This document shows, in pieces, positions 7,880-16,394 of a stretch of 64,000 bases of DNA. A program made the translations under genes and the position numbers. Origin of the DNA: Rossellomorea sp. y25. GTDB taxonomy: Bacteria; Bacillota; Bacilli; Bacillales; Bacillaceae_B. Position 1 is the first letter of the stretch. Each line of letters opens with the position of its first letter. The stretch is taken from contig NZ_CP145886.1 of the NCBI RefSeq assembly GCF_038049935.1, forward strand, positions 4,077,001-4,141,000, read 5' to 3'. Below the pieces are notes generated by a model. The model did no database searches. It saw nothing but the letters and a program-made list of their open reading frames with translations, and had not been told where the DNA came from.

Positions 7880-8602
7880 ATGACGCAAAGCAATAAATAC
7901 AAACAAATCTTCGAGGACCTCTCTGAAAAAATACAGGATGGCACCTATACAGCGAATTCGATCCTGCCATCAGAAAACGAGCTCTCGGTGATCTATGCCA
8001 CTTCACGTGAGACGATTCGTAAAGCGCTTACATTATTGGCTCAAAAAGGACTCATCCAGAAACTGCGTGGAAAAGGCTCCCTTGTACTCGATGTATCGCG
8101 GATGAGCTTTCCGATATCGGGGCTTGTCAGCTTTAAAGAGCTGCAGACATCGATGGGCCGGGATCAGATTGAGACATATGTTCATGACTTCGGCTTGATC
8201 GGTGCTGATGATCAGGTTGCATCACAACTCGAAGCCACTGCCAATGCTGAAGTATGGAAAGTCGTTCGCTCGCGTCGAATCGGCGGTGAGCGAATCATCC
8301 TCGACAAATCCTACTTCCTGAAGGAGCAGGTGCCGCTTCTGACAAAAGAAATATGCGAGAACTCCATATATGAATATTTAGAAGGCGAGCTTGAGCTCCC
8401 CATCGATTTTGCCAAAAAAGAGATTGTCGTCGAAGAGTGTACGGACGAGGACCGGAAGTACCTTGATTTACATGACTATGATCACGTGGTCGTCGTGAAG
8501 AACTATGTTCACTTGAAGGATGCGACTCTGTTTGAGTATACGGAATCACGCCACCGGTTGGATATGTTCCGGTTTGTTGATTTTGCGCGGAGAAAGCATT
8601 AA
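7880..8602 (+). CDS. treR: Trehalose operon repressor, GntR family
   Basis: A 240-residue regulator with an N-terminal GntR winged helix (about 5-75; SENELSVIYATSRETIRKALTLLAQKGLI) and a C-terminal UTRA ligand domain (about 95-235). In B. subtilis TreR is induced by trehalose 6-phosphate. The TTGTATATACAA palindromes at 3136, 3168 and 4806 are the expected targets. ATG 7880 follows AGGTGA. An extended -10 box (TG at 7855, TAAAAT at 7858-7863) with no TreR palindrome suggests an independent promoter. Unlike the contiguous B. subtilis operon, treR here is about 1.1 kb away from treA. Confidence 0.9.
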   Translation: MTQSNKYKQIFEDLSEKIQDGTYTANSILPSENELSVIYATSRETIRKALTLLAQKGLIQKLRGKGSLVLDVSRMSFPISGLVSFKELQTSMGRDQIETYVHDFGLIGADDQVASQLEATANAEVWKVVRSRRIGGERIILDKSYFLKEQVPLLTKEICENSIYEYLEGELELPIDFAKKEIVVEECTDEDRKYLDLHDYDHVVVVKNYVHLKDATLFEYTESRHRLDMFRFVDFARRKH

Positions 8603-8608
8603 GGTGGG

Positions 8609-8639
8609 TCCACTTCCTGGTTGGGGAGTGGATTTTTTT
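8609..8639 (+). terminator. Terminator after treR
   Basis: TCCACTTCC (8609-8617) pairs with 8624-8632 with one wobble and is followed by seven T. Confidence 0.85.
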
Positions 8640-8704
8640 GTTGAACCTTTGTCGTTGTTGCAGATTGAGAGTGGTAATGGACGGTCCTAACGCATGCCTA
8701 CTAG

Positions 8705-8960
8705 TAAAGAATATTGGACACGGAGGATCAATTATTAGCAAAGAGGATTAATAAATTTGATTCAGGATCAATAAACCCCGTCAAGGATTGATTATCCCCA
8801 TTCAGGATTGAAACCCCTTCAACAGGGATCAATTCCTTCGCGAGGGTATCCTTGATCAGGTATTTCACTCTTATTTCGGCCTTCAATCCCATCGAAAATC
8901 CCACTCCCGGCTAAAAAAAGACAATCTAAAGCCCTAAACCCATCCAAAACCCCTCCAAAC
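8705..8960 (-). repeat. Six-ATCC intergenic repeat, copy A
   Basis: Read on the minus strand, a conserved 5' block (CTTTAGATTGTC, T run, AGCCGGGAG; 8904-8932) is followed 83 bases later by six ATCC-centred motifs. They appear as GGAT on the plus strand, starting at 8826, 8805, 8785, 8765, 8745 and 8725. The spacings are therefore 21, 20, 20, 20 and 20. The end is the conserved GTGTCSAATWTTCTTT. There is no coding potential because the period is not a multiple of three. It lies between the treR and degU terminators. Confidence 0.85.
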
Positions 8961-8965
8961 AAACC

Positions 8966-9000
8966 AAAAAAACGGCCCTTCTCAAAGAAGGGCCGTTTTC
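8966..9000 (-). terminator. Terminator of the degS-degU unit
   Basis: A 14-bp perfect stem, 8969-8982 with 8986-8999 (core CGGCCCTTCT/AGAAGGGCCG) and a three-base loop. On the minus strand it is followed by T7. Confidence 0.92.
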
Positions 9001-9038
9001 TCAACAACAAATTAACAATACGCATGTCTCTCTAAACG

Positions 9039-9716
9039 TTATCGTACCTCTACCCAACCGTTCTTAATCGCAGTTACTACTGCCTGGGTACGGTCATTCA
9101 CGTTCATTTTTTGTAATATATTACTTACATGATTTTTAACAGTTTTTTCACTGATGTACAGTCCTTCACCAATACCGCGGTTGCTCTTACCGTCAGCCAG
9201 CATTTGCAGTACTTCACACTCGCGGCGCGTTAATAGGTGAAGCGGGCGGCGAACTTCGGATTGTTGGAATCCACCTGAGTTTTGGGCGTTTGCCAGGCGC
9301 TTGTATTCTGCTACCAGGTTATGGGTTACCTTCGGATGAACGTAGGAGCCGCCATCTGCGACGATCTTCACTGCATCAACCAGTGCTTCTGAGTCCATCT
9401 CTTTTAATAGATAACCGAGTGCTCCTGTTTTTAGCGCATGGTTTACATAGTTTTCGTCATCGTGAATGGATAGAATGATGACTTTAGTATCCGGGTATCT
9501 GTCCATTAGTTCACGAGTTGCTTCTACGCCGTTTGTTTCAGGCATATTGATATCCATCAGGACAACATCTGGTTCGTGTGCTTCTACTAGGTTCATGGCT
9601 TCTGAACCGTCATCGCCTTCTGCTACTACGTTGAAAGAAGGTTCGAATTCAAGGATTCGTTTTACTCCCTCTCTGAAAAGCTGATGATCATCAATGATAA
9701 CAATATTTGTTGCCAT
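9039..9716 (-). CDS. degU: Response regulator DegU
   Basis: This 225-residue regulator pairs with DegS to control exoenzymes, competence and motility. The receiver domain (about 4-120) has the acidic pair D9/D10, phospho-acceptor D55 in VVLMDINMP and the conserved Lys in LLKEMD. A LuxR-type helix-turn-helix (about 158-220) shows [36 protein letters not shown] split over the usual positions. It lies 30 bases after degS on the same strand and ends in a strong terminator. The many secreted proteases and hydrolases later in the window are the kind of genes DegU controls, but no DegU site was identified. Confidence 0.95.
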   Translation of the reverse strand: MATNIVIIDDHQLFREGVKRILEFEPSFNVVAEGDDGSEAMNLVEAHEPDVVLMDINMPETNGVEATRELMDRYPDTKVIILSIHDDENYVNHALKTGALGYLLKEMDSEALVDAVKIVADGGSYVHPKVTHNLVAEYKRLANAQNSGGFQQSEVRRPLHLLTRRECEVLQMLADGKSNRGIGEGLYISEKTVKNHVSNILQKMNVNDRTQAVVTAIKNGWVEVR

Positions 9717-9746
9717 GTCTTTCGCCTCCCTAAACCTTGGAAAAAT

Positions 9747-10889
9747 TTACATATTAAGCGGGACTTGGATCAGGATCACCGTTCCTGTCCCTACTTTTGA
9801 GTCAATCGTGATGTCTCCTTCGAGAAGGTCGACACGTTCTTTCATCCCCATGATGCCAAAGGATCCAGTTTTCTGTTTATCTTTATCGAATCCTTTGCCG
9901 TTGTCTTTGACAACAACTGTTATTTGGTCTTTCTTTACTTCTACTTTAACTTGGACATGTGACGCTTCAGCGTGCTTAAGTGCGTTTTGAACACTTTCTT
10001 GTACTAATCGGAACAGAGCGACTTCGAATTTTGAAGGAAGTCTGATATCAAGCCCCATATTCACAAACTGAATGGAGGTCTTCTGGTTATACTCTTCGAT
10101 AGTACTCAAGTATTTTTTGAGGGTCGGAATCAACCCCAGGTCATCAAGTGCCATTGGTCTGAGGTCGTAAATGATGCGTCGGACCTCGTATAGGGCTGAG
10201 CGGACCATCCGTTTGAGGTCGCGGATTTCCTTGATGGCATCGTCTGTCCCTTTTTCACGGTAGACACGTTCGATCAAATCGGAACGCATCAAGACGTTGG
10301 CCATCATTTGTGCAGGTCCGTCGTGAATTTCACGGGATAAGCGTTTCCGCTCGTCCTCTTGTGCCTCGATGATTTGAAGGCCGAAATCCTGACGCTGCTT
10401 CGCGTCCTCCAGTGCCTCATTCACTTGCCTTAAGTCACTATTCAAATAATTGAGAACGACGGATATTTGCGAGCAAAGATTTTCTGCCCGTTCGATCGTG
10501 TCCCCGAGTGTGTGTAATCGCCTTTCGAGTTCATCGCGGCGATCTCTCAGCTGCTTTTCATGCTGTCTATTCATTGATAGTTTCATTTGCAGGTCATGAG
10601 CTTTCTCGTACGCTTCTCTAACCTGGTCTTCTGAATAGGTTTGAAAATGTTTGCTTACTTCGGAAAGTCTAAGCCGTGCAAACTTGGATTTCTGTTGGAG
10701 GTCATCTCCTTGATCAATCACCTTCAAGACCATTTCTTTTACATCCAGTAATTCTTTCATCAAATCTTCATAATCAGTTCGACATTGCTCGCCAATCTGG
10801 AAGATTTCATCCTTACTTTCGTCAACCGTATCGACCATCTTTTTCAGGATGCTATCTAACATCTTGGTGTTTATTTTTTTAAGTGACAC
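9747..10889 (-). CDS. degS: Sensor histidine kinase/phosphatase DegS
   Basis: A 380-residue cytoplasmic kinase without membrane segments, as expected for DegS. The N-terminal sensor part (about 1-175) is largely coiled coil. The HisKA_3 dimerisation region has the phospho-acceptor His189 in SREIHDGPAQMM. The ATPase domain follows with NALKHA and DNGKGF. The start is GTG 10889 with GAGGGGTG upstream. It is cotranscribed with degU. The divergent neighbour is the YvyE-family gene, an arrangement also found in B. subtilis. Confidence 0.95.
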   Translation of the reverse strand: MSLKKINTKMLDSILKKMVDTVDESKDEIFQIGEQCRTDYEDLMKELLDVKEMVLKVIDQGDDLQQKSKFARLRLSEVSKHFQTYSEDQVREAYEKAHDLQMKLSMNRQHEKQLRDRRDELERRLHTLGDTIERAENLCSQISVVLNYLNSDLRQVNEALEDAKQRQDFGLQIIEAQEDERKRLSREIHDGPAQMMANVLMRSDLIERVYREKGTDDAIKEIRDLKRMVRSALYEVRRIIYDLRPMALDDLGLIPTLKKYLSTIEEYNQKTSIQFVNMGLDIRLPSKFEVALFRLVQESVQNALKHAEASHVQVKVEVKKDQITVVVKDNGKGFDKDKQKTGSFGIMGMKERVDLLEGDITIDSKVGTGTVILIQVPLNM

Positions 10890-11428
10890 GGTACACCCCT
10901 CTTTTGTTCCACAATAGTAGTCAACCTAGCATAAAGCTTTATGAAAAACTATTCTTGCATAATAATAATTGATTTTTCAGCTTGCGTTCGTTATGTCCAT
11001 AGACCTACCACTCCGCTTTAAAATCGTACCTCTTATCATTTCAATGCAAAATCACAAAACTCCTTTATTCATCTAGGCATATTCCTATGTAATACCTCTA
11101 CCAAGGGATCATTCGCTCAAGGTTCGAAGAGAATGAATGGGAATTATCTAGACCATTCGACTTCCCTTTAAAGAGCTTTGGAACAACTGAAGTATTACTA
11201 TCAGCGTCCATTATACCATGTCATATATTGTCGGAGATTAAAGTTTGATTACATTGTATTACCATTATTTCATGTAGAACCAGTTTTTTCCGTAGGTAAT
11301 TGGAAATTGATATTTATTTATGTGCAATCCGTTCTACTTTTATATATAGTAGATATAGGATGCAAATAGAGATTAAACGCGTATTTCGCCATTATTCATA
11401 CATATGGAATTGGAAAGGAGAAACCGTA
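10890..11428. other. Divergent intergenic region of degS and the YvyE-family gene
   Basis: 539 bases, AT-rich, presumed to hold promoters for both directions. An ORF of 63 codons at 11178-11369 lacks a ribosome site and is not accepted. The in-frame upstream extension of the YvyE-family gene to 11300 is also not supported. I see no hairpin, repeat or recognisable operator. Confidence 0.4.
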
Positions 11429-12073
11429 TTGCTACATCACTATAATACCGTCAAGGGTTACGGAGAGCATGAAATTAATATAGAACGTTCCAGGTTCATC
11501 ACCTACGTCAATCGGGTGGAATCAGAAGAAGAAGCACAGGAATTCATCGCAGCCATTAAGAAAAAGCACTCGGATGCAAATCATAACTGTTCCGCCTATA
11601 TGATCGGTGAAAATAATCTGATCCAGAAAGCAAATGACGATGGTGAACCCAGTGGTACTGCGGGTGTACCTATGCTCGAGGTATTAAAAAAGAGGGATCT
11701 TAAAGACACCGTTGTCGTGGTCACCCGTTATTTCGGTGGGATCAAGCTTGGCGCCGGCGGACTGATCCGTGCATATGGACGTGCGACGTCAGAAGGCTTG
11801 AATGCTGCCGGTATTGTGGAAAGAAAGCTGATGCGCATCATGAAGTCTACGATTGATTATACATGGCTTGGAAAAGTGGAAAACGAAGTGAGGTCCTCCC
11901 ATTATCAACTGAAAGACATTCATTACCTGGAAGCCGTCGAGGTCGAGGTCTATGTCGAGGAAGCCAAAAAGTCCGCGTTCAACGAGTGGATGACGGAGCT
12001 CACAAATGGACAGGCTGACATAAGAGAAGGCGATGTGGAATACCTTGAAACACCTGTTGAAACCAACCCGTAA
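11429..12073 (+). CDS. yvyE: YigZ/YvyE family protein (IMPACT-like)
   Basis: A 214-residue protein of the UPF0029/Impact family. The N-terminal domain shows RSRFITYVNRVESEEEAQEFI, KKHSDANHNCSAY, DDGEPSGTAGVPML and VVVTRYFGGIKLGAGGLIRAYG, all classic family blocks. The C-terminal ferredoxin-like YigZ domain covers about 140-205. TTG 11429 is chosen because AAAGGAG (11414-11420) lies eight bases upstream; this gives the usual family length. The molecular role is not settled in bacteria. Its position next to degS and before tagO matches B. subtilis. Confidence 0.9.
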   Translation: MLHHYNTVKGYGEHEINIERSRFITYVNRVESEEEAQEFIAAIKKKHSDANHNCSAYMIGENNLIQKANDDGEPSGTAGVPMLEVLKKRDLKDTVVVVTRYFGGIKLGAGGLIRAYGRATSEGLNAAGIVERKLMRIMKSTIDYTWLGKVENEVRSSHYQLKDIHYLEAVEVEVYVEEAKKSAFNEWMTELTNGQADIREGDVEYLETPVETNP

Positions 12074-12274
12074 AAATCTTTACATTGGAAAAATCTTTTT
12101 TCTTACAAAGCCATCATTAAACTCATACTAATTGTATAGAAGTAACACGGAAAAATGACTCTTTAGACGGATAGAGAAATAACCTTTTTTCGCCTACAAT
12201 GGTGAAATTAATTGGACATCCTAACGTTTAGATTCATCTGGTTAATGGGTAGTAATAAATTAACTTGTTACTTT

Positions 12275-12301
12275 TGAAACTTTTCACTAAAATTCGACGT
12301 C
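12275..12301 (+). promoter_or_regulatory. ECF-sigma type promoter upstream of tagO
   Basis: TGAAAC (12275-12280), 17 bases, then CGTC (12298-12301). This is the consensus shared by SigM, SigX and SigW of Bacillus, which respond to cell-envelope stress. It lies 143 bases before the tagO start. The 370-base gap 12074-12443 otherwise shows only AT-rich sequence and a possible TTGACA (12326-12331) with a weak -10. Confidence 0.65.
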
Positions 12302-12443
12302 TAATGAAGAAAGCCTCTGCTTTTTTTGACAAAATAGCCACTACGCATTTTAGTAATTGTTCCCTTAAAAAAAATGTTGCACATCATTAAATATGTGGTA
12401 TTCTTACAATTGGAGTGCCCATTGAAGAAAAAGAGGTGAACGA

Positions 12444-13505
12444 ATGTACTCTCTAATCGATTTTGTAATTGCTTTTGCTATTTCTTTAGTTGTTTCTGTA
12501 GCAGTGACTCCATTCGTAATCAAATTCGCCAAGCGATTTGGCTTTGTCGATAAACCAGACCATCGAAAGGTCCACAAAGGACTAATGCCTCGTGTGGGCG
12601 GCTTGTCGATCGTCATAGGTGCATCAGCTGGCTTGCTGTATTTGAATGATCTGATCGCTCCACTTTGGCCGGTCATTCTCGGGGGTGGAATCATCCTGAT
12701 CGTAGGGATCCTTGATGATCGCTTTACCCTGTCACCAAAAGCTAAGCTTGTTGGACAAATCCTGGCAGCTTGTATCGTCGTGTTTGCCGACTTTAAAATT
12801 GACTTCATTACTTTGCCTTTCGTGGCAGAGCGTATATATTTAGGGAATTTCAGTTATGTGTTCGGTATTCTGTGGATCGTAGGGATCACCAATGCCATTA
12901 ACCTGATCGATGGACTGGATGGACTTGCAGGGGGAGTATCCGTCATTGCCATGACTTCCATTATGGCTCTTGCAGCCATGAATGGTCAGTATATGGTGGT
13001 TGCCCTTACCGTTATCCTGATCGGAGGGACAATCGGATTCCTGTTCTTCAACTTTAATCCTGCGAAGATCTTTATGGGTGATACGGGAGCATTGTTCCTT
13101 GGCTATTGTATTTCCATCATCTCGCTCCTTGGATTGTTTAAGAGTGTCACGATCTTCAGTTTAGTTGTTCCAATTATCATCCTGGCTATACCGATTTTTG
13201 ATACGTTCTTTGCGATTATCAGACGTATCCTGAATAAGCAAAAGATTTCAGCACCTGATAAGTCCCATTTACACCATCGCTTACTGGCAATGGGCTTCTC
13301 TCATAAAGAGACGGTCCTGATTATTTATGCGATTGGAGCATTTTTCGGACTATGCGCGATCCTATTCACTCGATCAACCCTTTGGGGAGCTATTCTCTTC
13401 TCCGCTGTCCTGGTGATTATCATTCAGTTGACGGCAGAAGTGGTTGGATTGATCGGTCAGCATAAGCCTTTGATCAATACGATGAAGAAATTACGCGAAA
13501 GATAA
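12444..13505 (+). CDS. tagO: Undecaprenyl-phosphate N-acetylglucosaminyl 1-phosphate transferase
   Basis: This 353-residue polytopic enzyme moves GlcNAc-1-phosphate from UDP-GlcNAc to undecaprenyl phosphate, the first step of wall teichoic acid and related glycopolymers. It has about eleven membrane segments and the polyprenyl-phosphate transferase motifs: ILDDRF, NLIDGLDGLAGGV, FMGDTGALFLG and the cytoplasmic HLHHRL loop. AGAGGTGA lies just upstream of ATG 12444. Besides teichoic acid it could start the glycopolymer made by the glycosyltransferase, flippase and polymerase genes further along. The ECF promoter suggests induction by wall stress. Confidence 0.93.
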   Translation: MYSLIDFVIAFAISLVVSVAVTPFVIKFAKRFGFVDKPDHRKVHKGLMPRVGGLSIVIGASAGLLYLNDLIAPLWPVILGGGIILIVGILDDRFTLSPKAKLVGQILAACIVVFADFKIDFITLPFVAERIYLGNFSYVFGILWIVGITNAINLIDGLDGLAGGVSVIAMTSIMALAAMNGQYMVVALTVILIGGTIGFLFFNFNPAKIFMGDTGALFLGYCISIISLLGLFKSVTIFSLVVPIIILAIPIFDTFFAIIRRILNKQKISAPDKSHLHHRLLAMGFSHKETVLIIYAIGAFFGLCAILFTRSTLWGAILFSAVLVIIIQLTAEVVGLIGQHKPLINTMKKLRER

Positions 13506-13546
13506 GCACACGCTCACGTTTATGCGTGGAAAATACTAGATTAGTA

Positions 13547-13581
13547 GAAAACCTTGGATGATTATCCAAGGTTTTCTTTTT
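13547..13581 (+). terminator. Terminator of tagO
   Basis: A 13-bp perfect stem, 13547-13559 with 13564-13576 (GAAAACCTTGGAT and its complement), loop GATT, then T5. Confidence 0.92.
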
Positions 13582-13623
13582 GTCTGATTGAGATCGATTA
13601 TGGCTCCAAATTGGCTGATTACA

Positions 13624-13857
13624 AGGATTTTCTTTAGATTGTCCTTTTTTAGCTGGGAATGTAGTTTAAAGCCAGCCTAAAGGCCGATTCTGGTGACGGA
13701 TCTGTAGGTTGAGATGGGCTTCGCGGGAGAATTGATCCGGTTTGGGATATAATTGATCCTGATATCCGATAATTGATCCTTATTGGGCTGTATTAATCCT
13801 GAATCTGATTAATTGATCCTCACTTCATTTTATTGATCCATCGTGTCGAATTTTCTT
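13624..13857 (+). repeat. Six-ATCC intergenic repeat, copy B
   Basis: The 5' block TTTCTTTAGATTGTCC, T6, AGCTGGGAATG (from 13629) is followed by GCCGATTC and CTTCGCGGGA. Six ATCC motifs start at 13735, 13756, 13776, 13796, 13816 and 13836. The end is GTGTCGAATTTTCTT. AGCTGGGAATG begins 84 bases before the first ATCC, as in copies E and F. Confidence 0.9.
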
Positions 13858-13926
13858 GATAAGCGTACGATACATCGAGGACCGTCCCCCTTATTGATTG
13901 ACCAAAGACAAGGAGTTGACTCTATT

Positions 13927-14394
13927 TTGCCCACCATTCGTCAAATCACGCATATAAACGCTCCTGTTTCTGTTTGTTTCGACTTAGCCCGCAATGTGGA
14001 TATTCATACTCAAACGACCTCTAAAACGAAAGAGAGGGCCATAGGAGGCGTCACAAGCGGTTTATTGGAGATTGGAGATACCGTGACATGGGAAGCCGTT
14101 CATTTTGGCGTTAAACAGCGACTGACGGCTCAAATTGTCGAAATGGACGCCCCCCATTCGTTCACGGACGTTATGGTGAAGGGTGCTTTTACATCCTTTA
14201 CTCATATCCATGAATTTAGCCAACAGGATAATGGCACACTAATGAAGGATACTTTCTCATATGAAGCTCCATTGGGCATAATCGGGACGCTTGCAGACAA
14301 ACTCTTTTTAAAAAGGTACATGCACACGTTCATCAAGATGAGAGCAAACGAATTGAAGAAGATCGCTGAACAAACAAACACTCCTACCTCATGA
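13927..14394 (+). CDS. SRPBCC (START-like) family protein
   Basis: 155 residues with the layout of small polyketide-cyclase/START-like proteins: an N-terminal strand and helix (IRQITHINAPVSVCFDLARN), a central beta sheet (GDTVTWEAVHFGVKQRLTAQIVEMDAPHSF) and a long C-terminal helix (RYMHTFIKMRANELKKIAEQ). This fold binds hydrophobic ligands; the ligand is unknown. The frame is open back to 13843, but that start lies in the end of repeat copy B. TTG 13927, with AAGGAG 11 bases upstream, gives the normal domain boundary. Confidence 0.75.
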   Translation: MPTIRQITHINAPVSVCFDLARNVDIHTQTTSKTKERAIGGVTSGLLEIGDTVTWEAVHFGVKQRLTAQIVEMDAPHSFTDVMVKGAFTSFTHIHEFSQQDNGTLMKDTFSYEAPLGIIGTLADKLFLKRYMHTFIKMRANELKKIAEQTNTPTS

Positions 14395-14404
14395 GATAGG
14401 AGTG
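14379..14404 (-). terminator. Hairpin between convergent SRPBCC and LtaS-like genes
   Basis: CACTCCTA (14379-14386) pairs with TAGGAGTG (14397-14404). On the minus strand it is followed by TTTGTTTG, so it mainly serves the LtaS-like gene. The SRPBCC stop codon lies in its loop. Confidence 0.65.
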
Positions 14405-14410
14405 CGAGCG

Positions 14411-16222
14411 TTATTCTTTTTCCTCAAAATAATTGCTTCTGATGATCAGATCCGATACTTGCTGAGCTTTCAATTCGAATTCCTTCTTATCGTCGGACAG
14501 TTCACGATCTGATCGAATCGTATTCTCGAGTGGGATGACGGCAAAACTGTCATCCGATGTAAGCATGTTTCTTCCCATTACCACATCTCCATACTTCTTT
14601 TCCTCAATGCCCATGACATAGGCCAGCGTAGGGAAGATATCGACTTGACCGTAGGCCTTGTCCAGTTCCATCGGTTCCATGCCAGGATTGTAGAGGATGA
14701 ACGGCACTCTGCCCTCTTCGTCGATCCCTTCAACCTTTGGATTTTCTTTCATCATTTGATCTTTGTAGCTGTTTTCGAAAGCGGCGTGATCACCGAAGAT
14801 CGCAATGATGGTGTCATCGAGCATATCGTTCGCTTCAAGATCTTCCATCAGCTTACCGACCGCCATATCCGTGTAGTGTATGGACTGCAGGTAATGAGCA
14901 GCGGATGTATCGCTGTATTGAGCTTCAAATTCAAGACCTCTGAATTGTTCCGGGATGACGAACGGCGTGTGACTTGTCAGCGTAATCAAATAGCCAAAGT
15001 AAGGCTGCTCCTTTTTACTCAAGAATTCAACCGATTGATGGAAAAACTCTTCATCACTCAGGCCCATCCCGATTTCTTCGCCTTCATGAAACTCCTCAAT
15101 GGCATGATATTCATCAATCCCGATATGCGGGTAAGCTTCACGTCTGTTCCAATACGTTCCCTCGTCCCCGTGGAAGGCATAGGTTGAATACCCTTCCTCT
15201 TTCAACAGTCCGGGAAGCGTCGTATAATCATTCGTCGGATAGCGGAAGAATGTGCTCCCCTCCATGACCGGAAGCAGGGATGTATTCACGACAAACTCTG
15301 CATCAGAGCTTCGTCCGCCCTTTGTCTGCGGATAGAAGTTGGACGCATAGATACTGTTCTTCAACAGTTTGTTCAGGTTGGGGGTTACTTCTTTCCCATT
15401 CACCTTTTTATTCAGCACCCAGTTTTCAAGTGATTCAAATTGAAGGATGAGCAGGTTTTTCCCTTCTCCGACTCCTTCGTACTTATTGTTTAAGTACAGC
15501 CTTTTTTCTCTATTTTCCTCTTTATTGTCAAACCATTCTTTTACGAGGGTTTCCTCTTCCTCGTTCAAGTCGATGTAGCGATTGTTTTGATAAAACAGGT
15601 ACATATCCAGCACACTGTATTGAAGCGGATTGAACTTCAATATGTAATCATAGCGATCGTAAATCTTGAAGATCTGGGCATATGGAGTGCCATCGATATA
15701 GTGATTCTTCAAAGGCTTCACGGCAAGGATGCTGAAACCTGCCAGGAAAATGATGATAAAGGTTTTCCATTGTACCTTGGGAATCGAAAAGGATTTCTTT
15801 TTCGTCAGGATGAGCAATAGGATGATATCCACTACAAACAGGACATCCAGCCCGTTGATCAGTTCCATGATGCTCGGTCCGAGTCCTGAAAGATTGGACG
15901 TCTGCAGTAAGGCAAAGAACGATAGTGGTGTTCCAAAGTAGCGGATATACCATAACTGGGACAGCAATAGGAAGGTCGCGACAATATTTAGACCGATGAT
16001 GGCCGTCTTTCTCGACCAGGTTTTAAACAGAAACACAAATGAAAATAACATCAAAATACTGCCCGGAAGCGTCACGAATAAGCTTTTCACTTCAAATAGG
16101 CCTTTTCCTAATAATAAATAGAATAATACGACTTTAATGGAAAGACCAACGGCAGAGATGAGCAGGAGTTTGTCCTGCCATATGGAAAGCAGTGCCTCTT
16201 TTAGCTTGTTTACTAGATTCAT
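14411..16222 (-). CDS. LTA synthase family membrane sulfatase-fold protein
   Basis: 603 residues: five N-terminal membrane segments (about 10-190), a linker, and an extracellular alkaline-phosphatase/sulfatase-fold domain (about 245-580). Metal and active-site blocks are visible: LQFESLENWV, FYPQTKGGRSSDAEF, FGDHAAF and the His in LTSHTPF. Relatives transfer glycerol phosphate from phosphatidylglycerol to lipid anchors or wall glycans. The nucleophile position reads GRSSD, so a Ser stands where LtaS has Thr (GKTSD, from memory). ATG 16222 with GAGGT upstream fits the family; the longer frame to 16336 adds a polar, unsupported N terminus. It stands alone between terminators. Confidence 0.85.
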   Translation of the reverse strand: MNLVNKLKEALLSIWQDKLLLISAVGLSIKVVLFYLLLGKGLFEVKSLFVTLPGSILMLFSFVFLFKTWSRKTAIIGLNIVATFLLLSQLWYIRYFGTPLSFFALLQTSNLSGLGPSIMELINGLDVLFVVDIILLLILTKKKSFSIPKVQWKTFIIIFLAGFSILAVKPLKNHYIDGTPYAQIFKIYDRYDYILKFNPLQYSVLDMYLFYQNNRYIDLNEEEETLVKEWFDNKEENREKRLYLNNKYEGVGEGKNLLILQFESLENWVLNKKVNGKEVTPNLNKLLKNSIYASNFYPQTKGGRSSDAEFVVNTSLLPVMEGSTFFRYPTNDYTTLPGLLKEEGYSTYAFHGDEGTYWNRREAYPHIGIDEYHAIEEFHEGEEIGMGLSDEEFFHQSVEFLSKKEQPYFGYLITLTSHTPFVIPEQFRGLEFEAQYSDTSAAHYLQSIHYTDMAVGKLMEDLEANDMLDDTIIAIFGDHAAFENSYKDQMMKENPKVEGIDEEGRVPFILYNPGMEPMELDKAYGQVDIFPTLAYVMGIEEKKYGDVVMGRNMLTSDDSFAVIPLENTIRSDRELSDDKKEFELKAQQVSDLIIRSNYFEEKE

Positions 16223-16352
16223 AATCTTAATACCTCGTTTACATAATTGTAATAAAATTTTAACACTTTTCCTTTTACTTATAAAGTCAGGGTTTGACAT
16301 TTTATTGTAGAAATCGACTTTATTAGGGATGGACACGACAAATAAAGTCGCG

Positions 16353-16387
16353 AAAAAACCCGATTTGAGAGGCTCAAACCGGGTTTC
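16353..16387 (-). terminator. Terminator of the gtaB-ugd-glycosyltransferase operon
   Basis: AAACCCG/CGGGTTT (16356-16362, 16380-16386) continues into TTTGAG/CTCAAA with a three-base loop. On the minus strand it is followed by T6. Confidence 0.88.
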
Positions 16388-16394
16388 GTTTCCA

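Noticed and set aside
8295..8741. 148-codon ORF antisense to treR
   Set aside because: It is the shadow of treR; its N-terminal part is the repeat and terminator region.
8705..8960. CRISPR-like appearance of the regularly spaced ATCC motifs
   Set aside because: The repeated part is only 8-9 bases, the spacing is 20-21 and the intervening sequences are shared between copies, so they are not spacers. No cas genes are present.
11178..11369. 63-codon ORF between degS and the YvyE-family gene
   Set aside because: No ribosome site; hydrophobic and aromatic composition of an AT-rich non-coding stretch.
13843..13926. N-terminal extension of the SRPBCC gene
   Set aside because: The GTG start is part of the conserved 3' end of repeat copy B (GTGTCGAATTTTCTT), which gives the same MSNFL start in an unrelated frame at 21273. 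It reflects the repeat, not a gene.
14645..15187. 180-codon ORF antisense to the LtaS-like gene
   Set aside because: The opposite strand encodes a complete, motif-bearing sulfatase-fold protein; this frame is its shadow.
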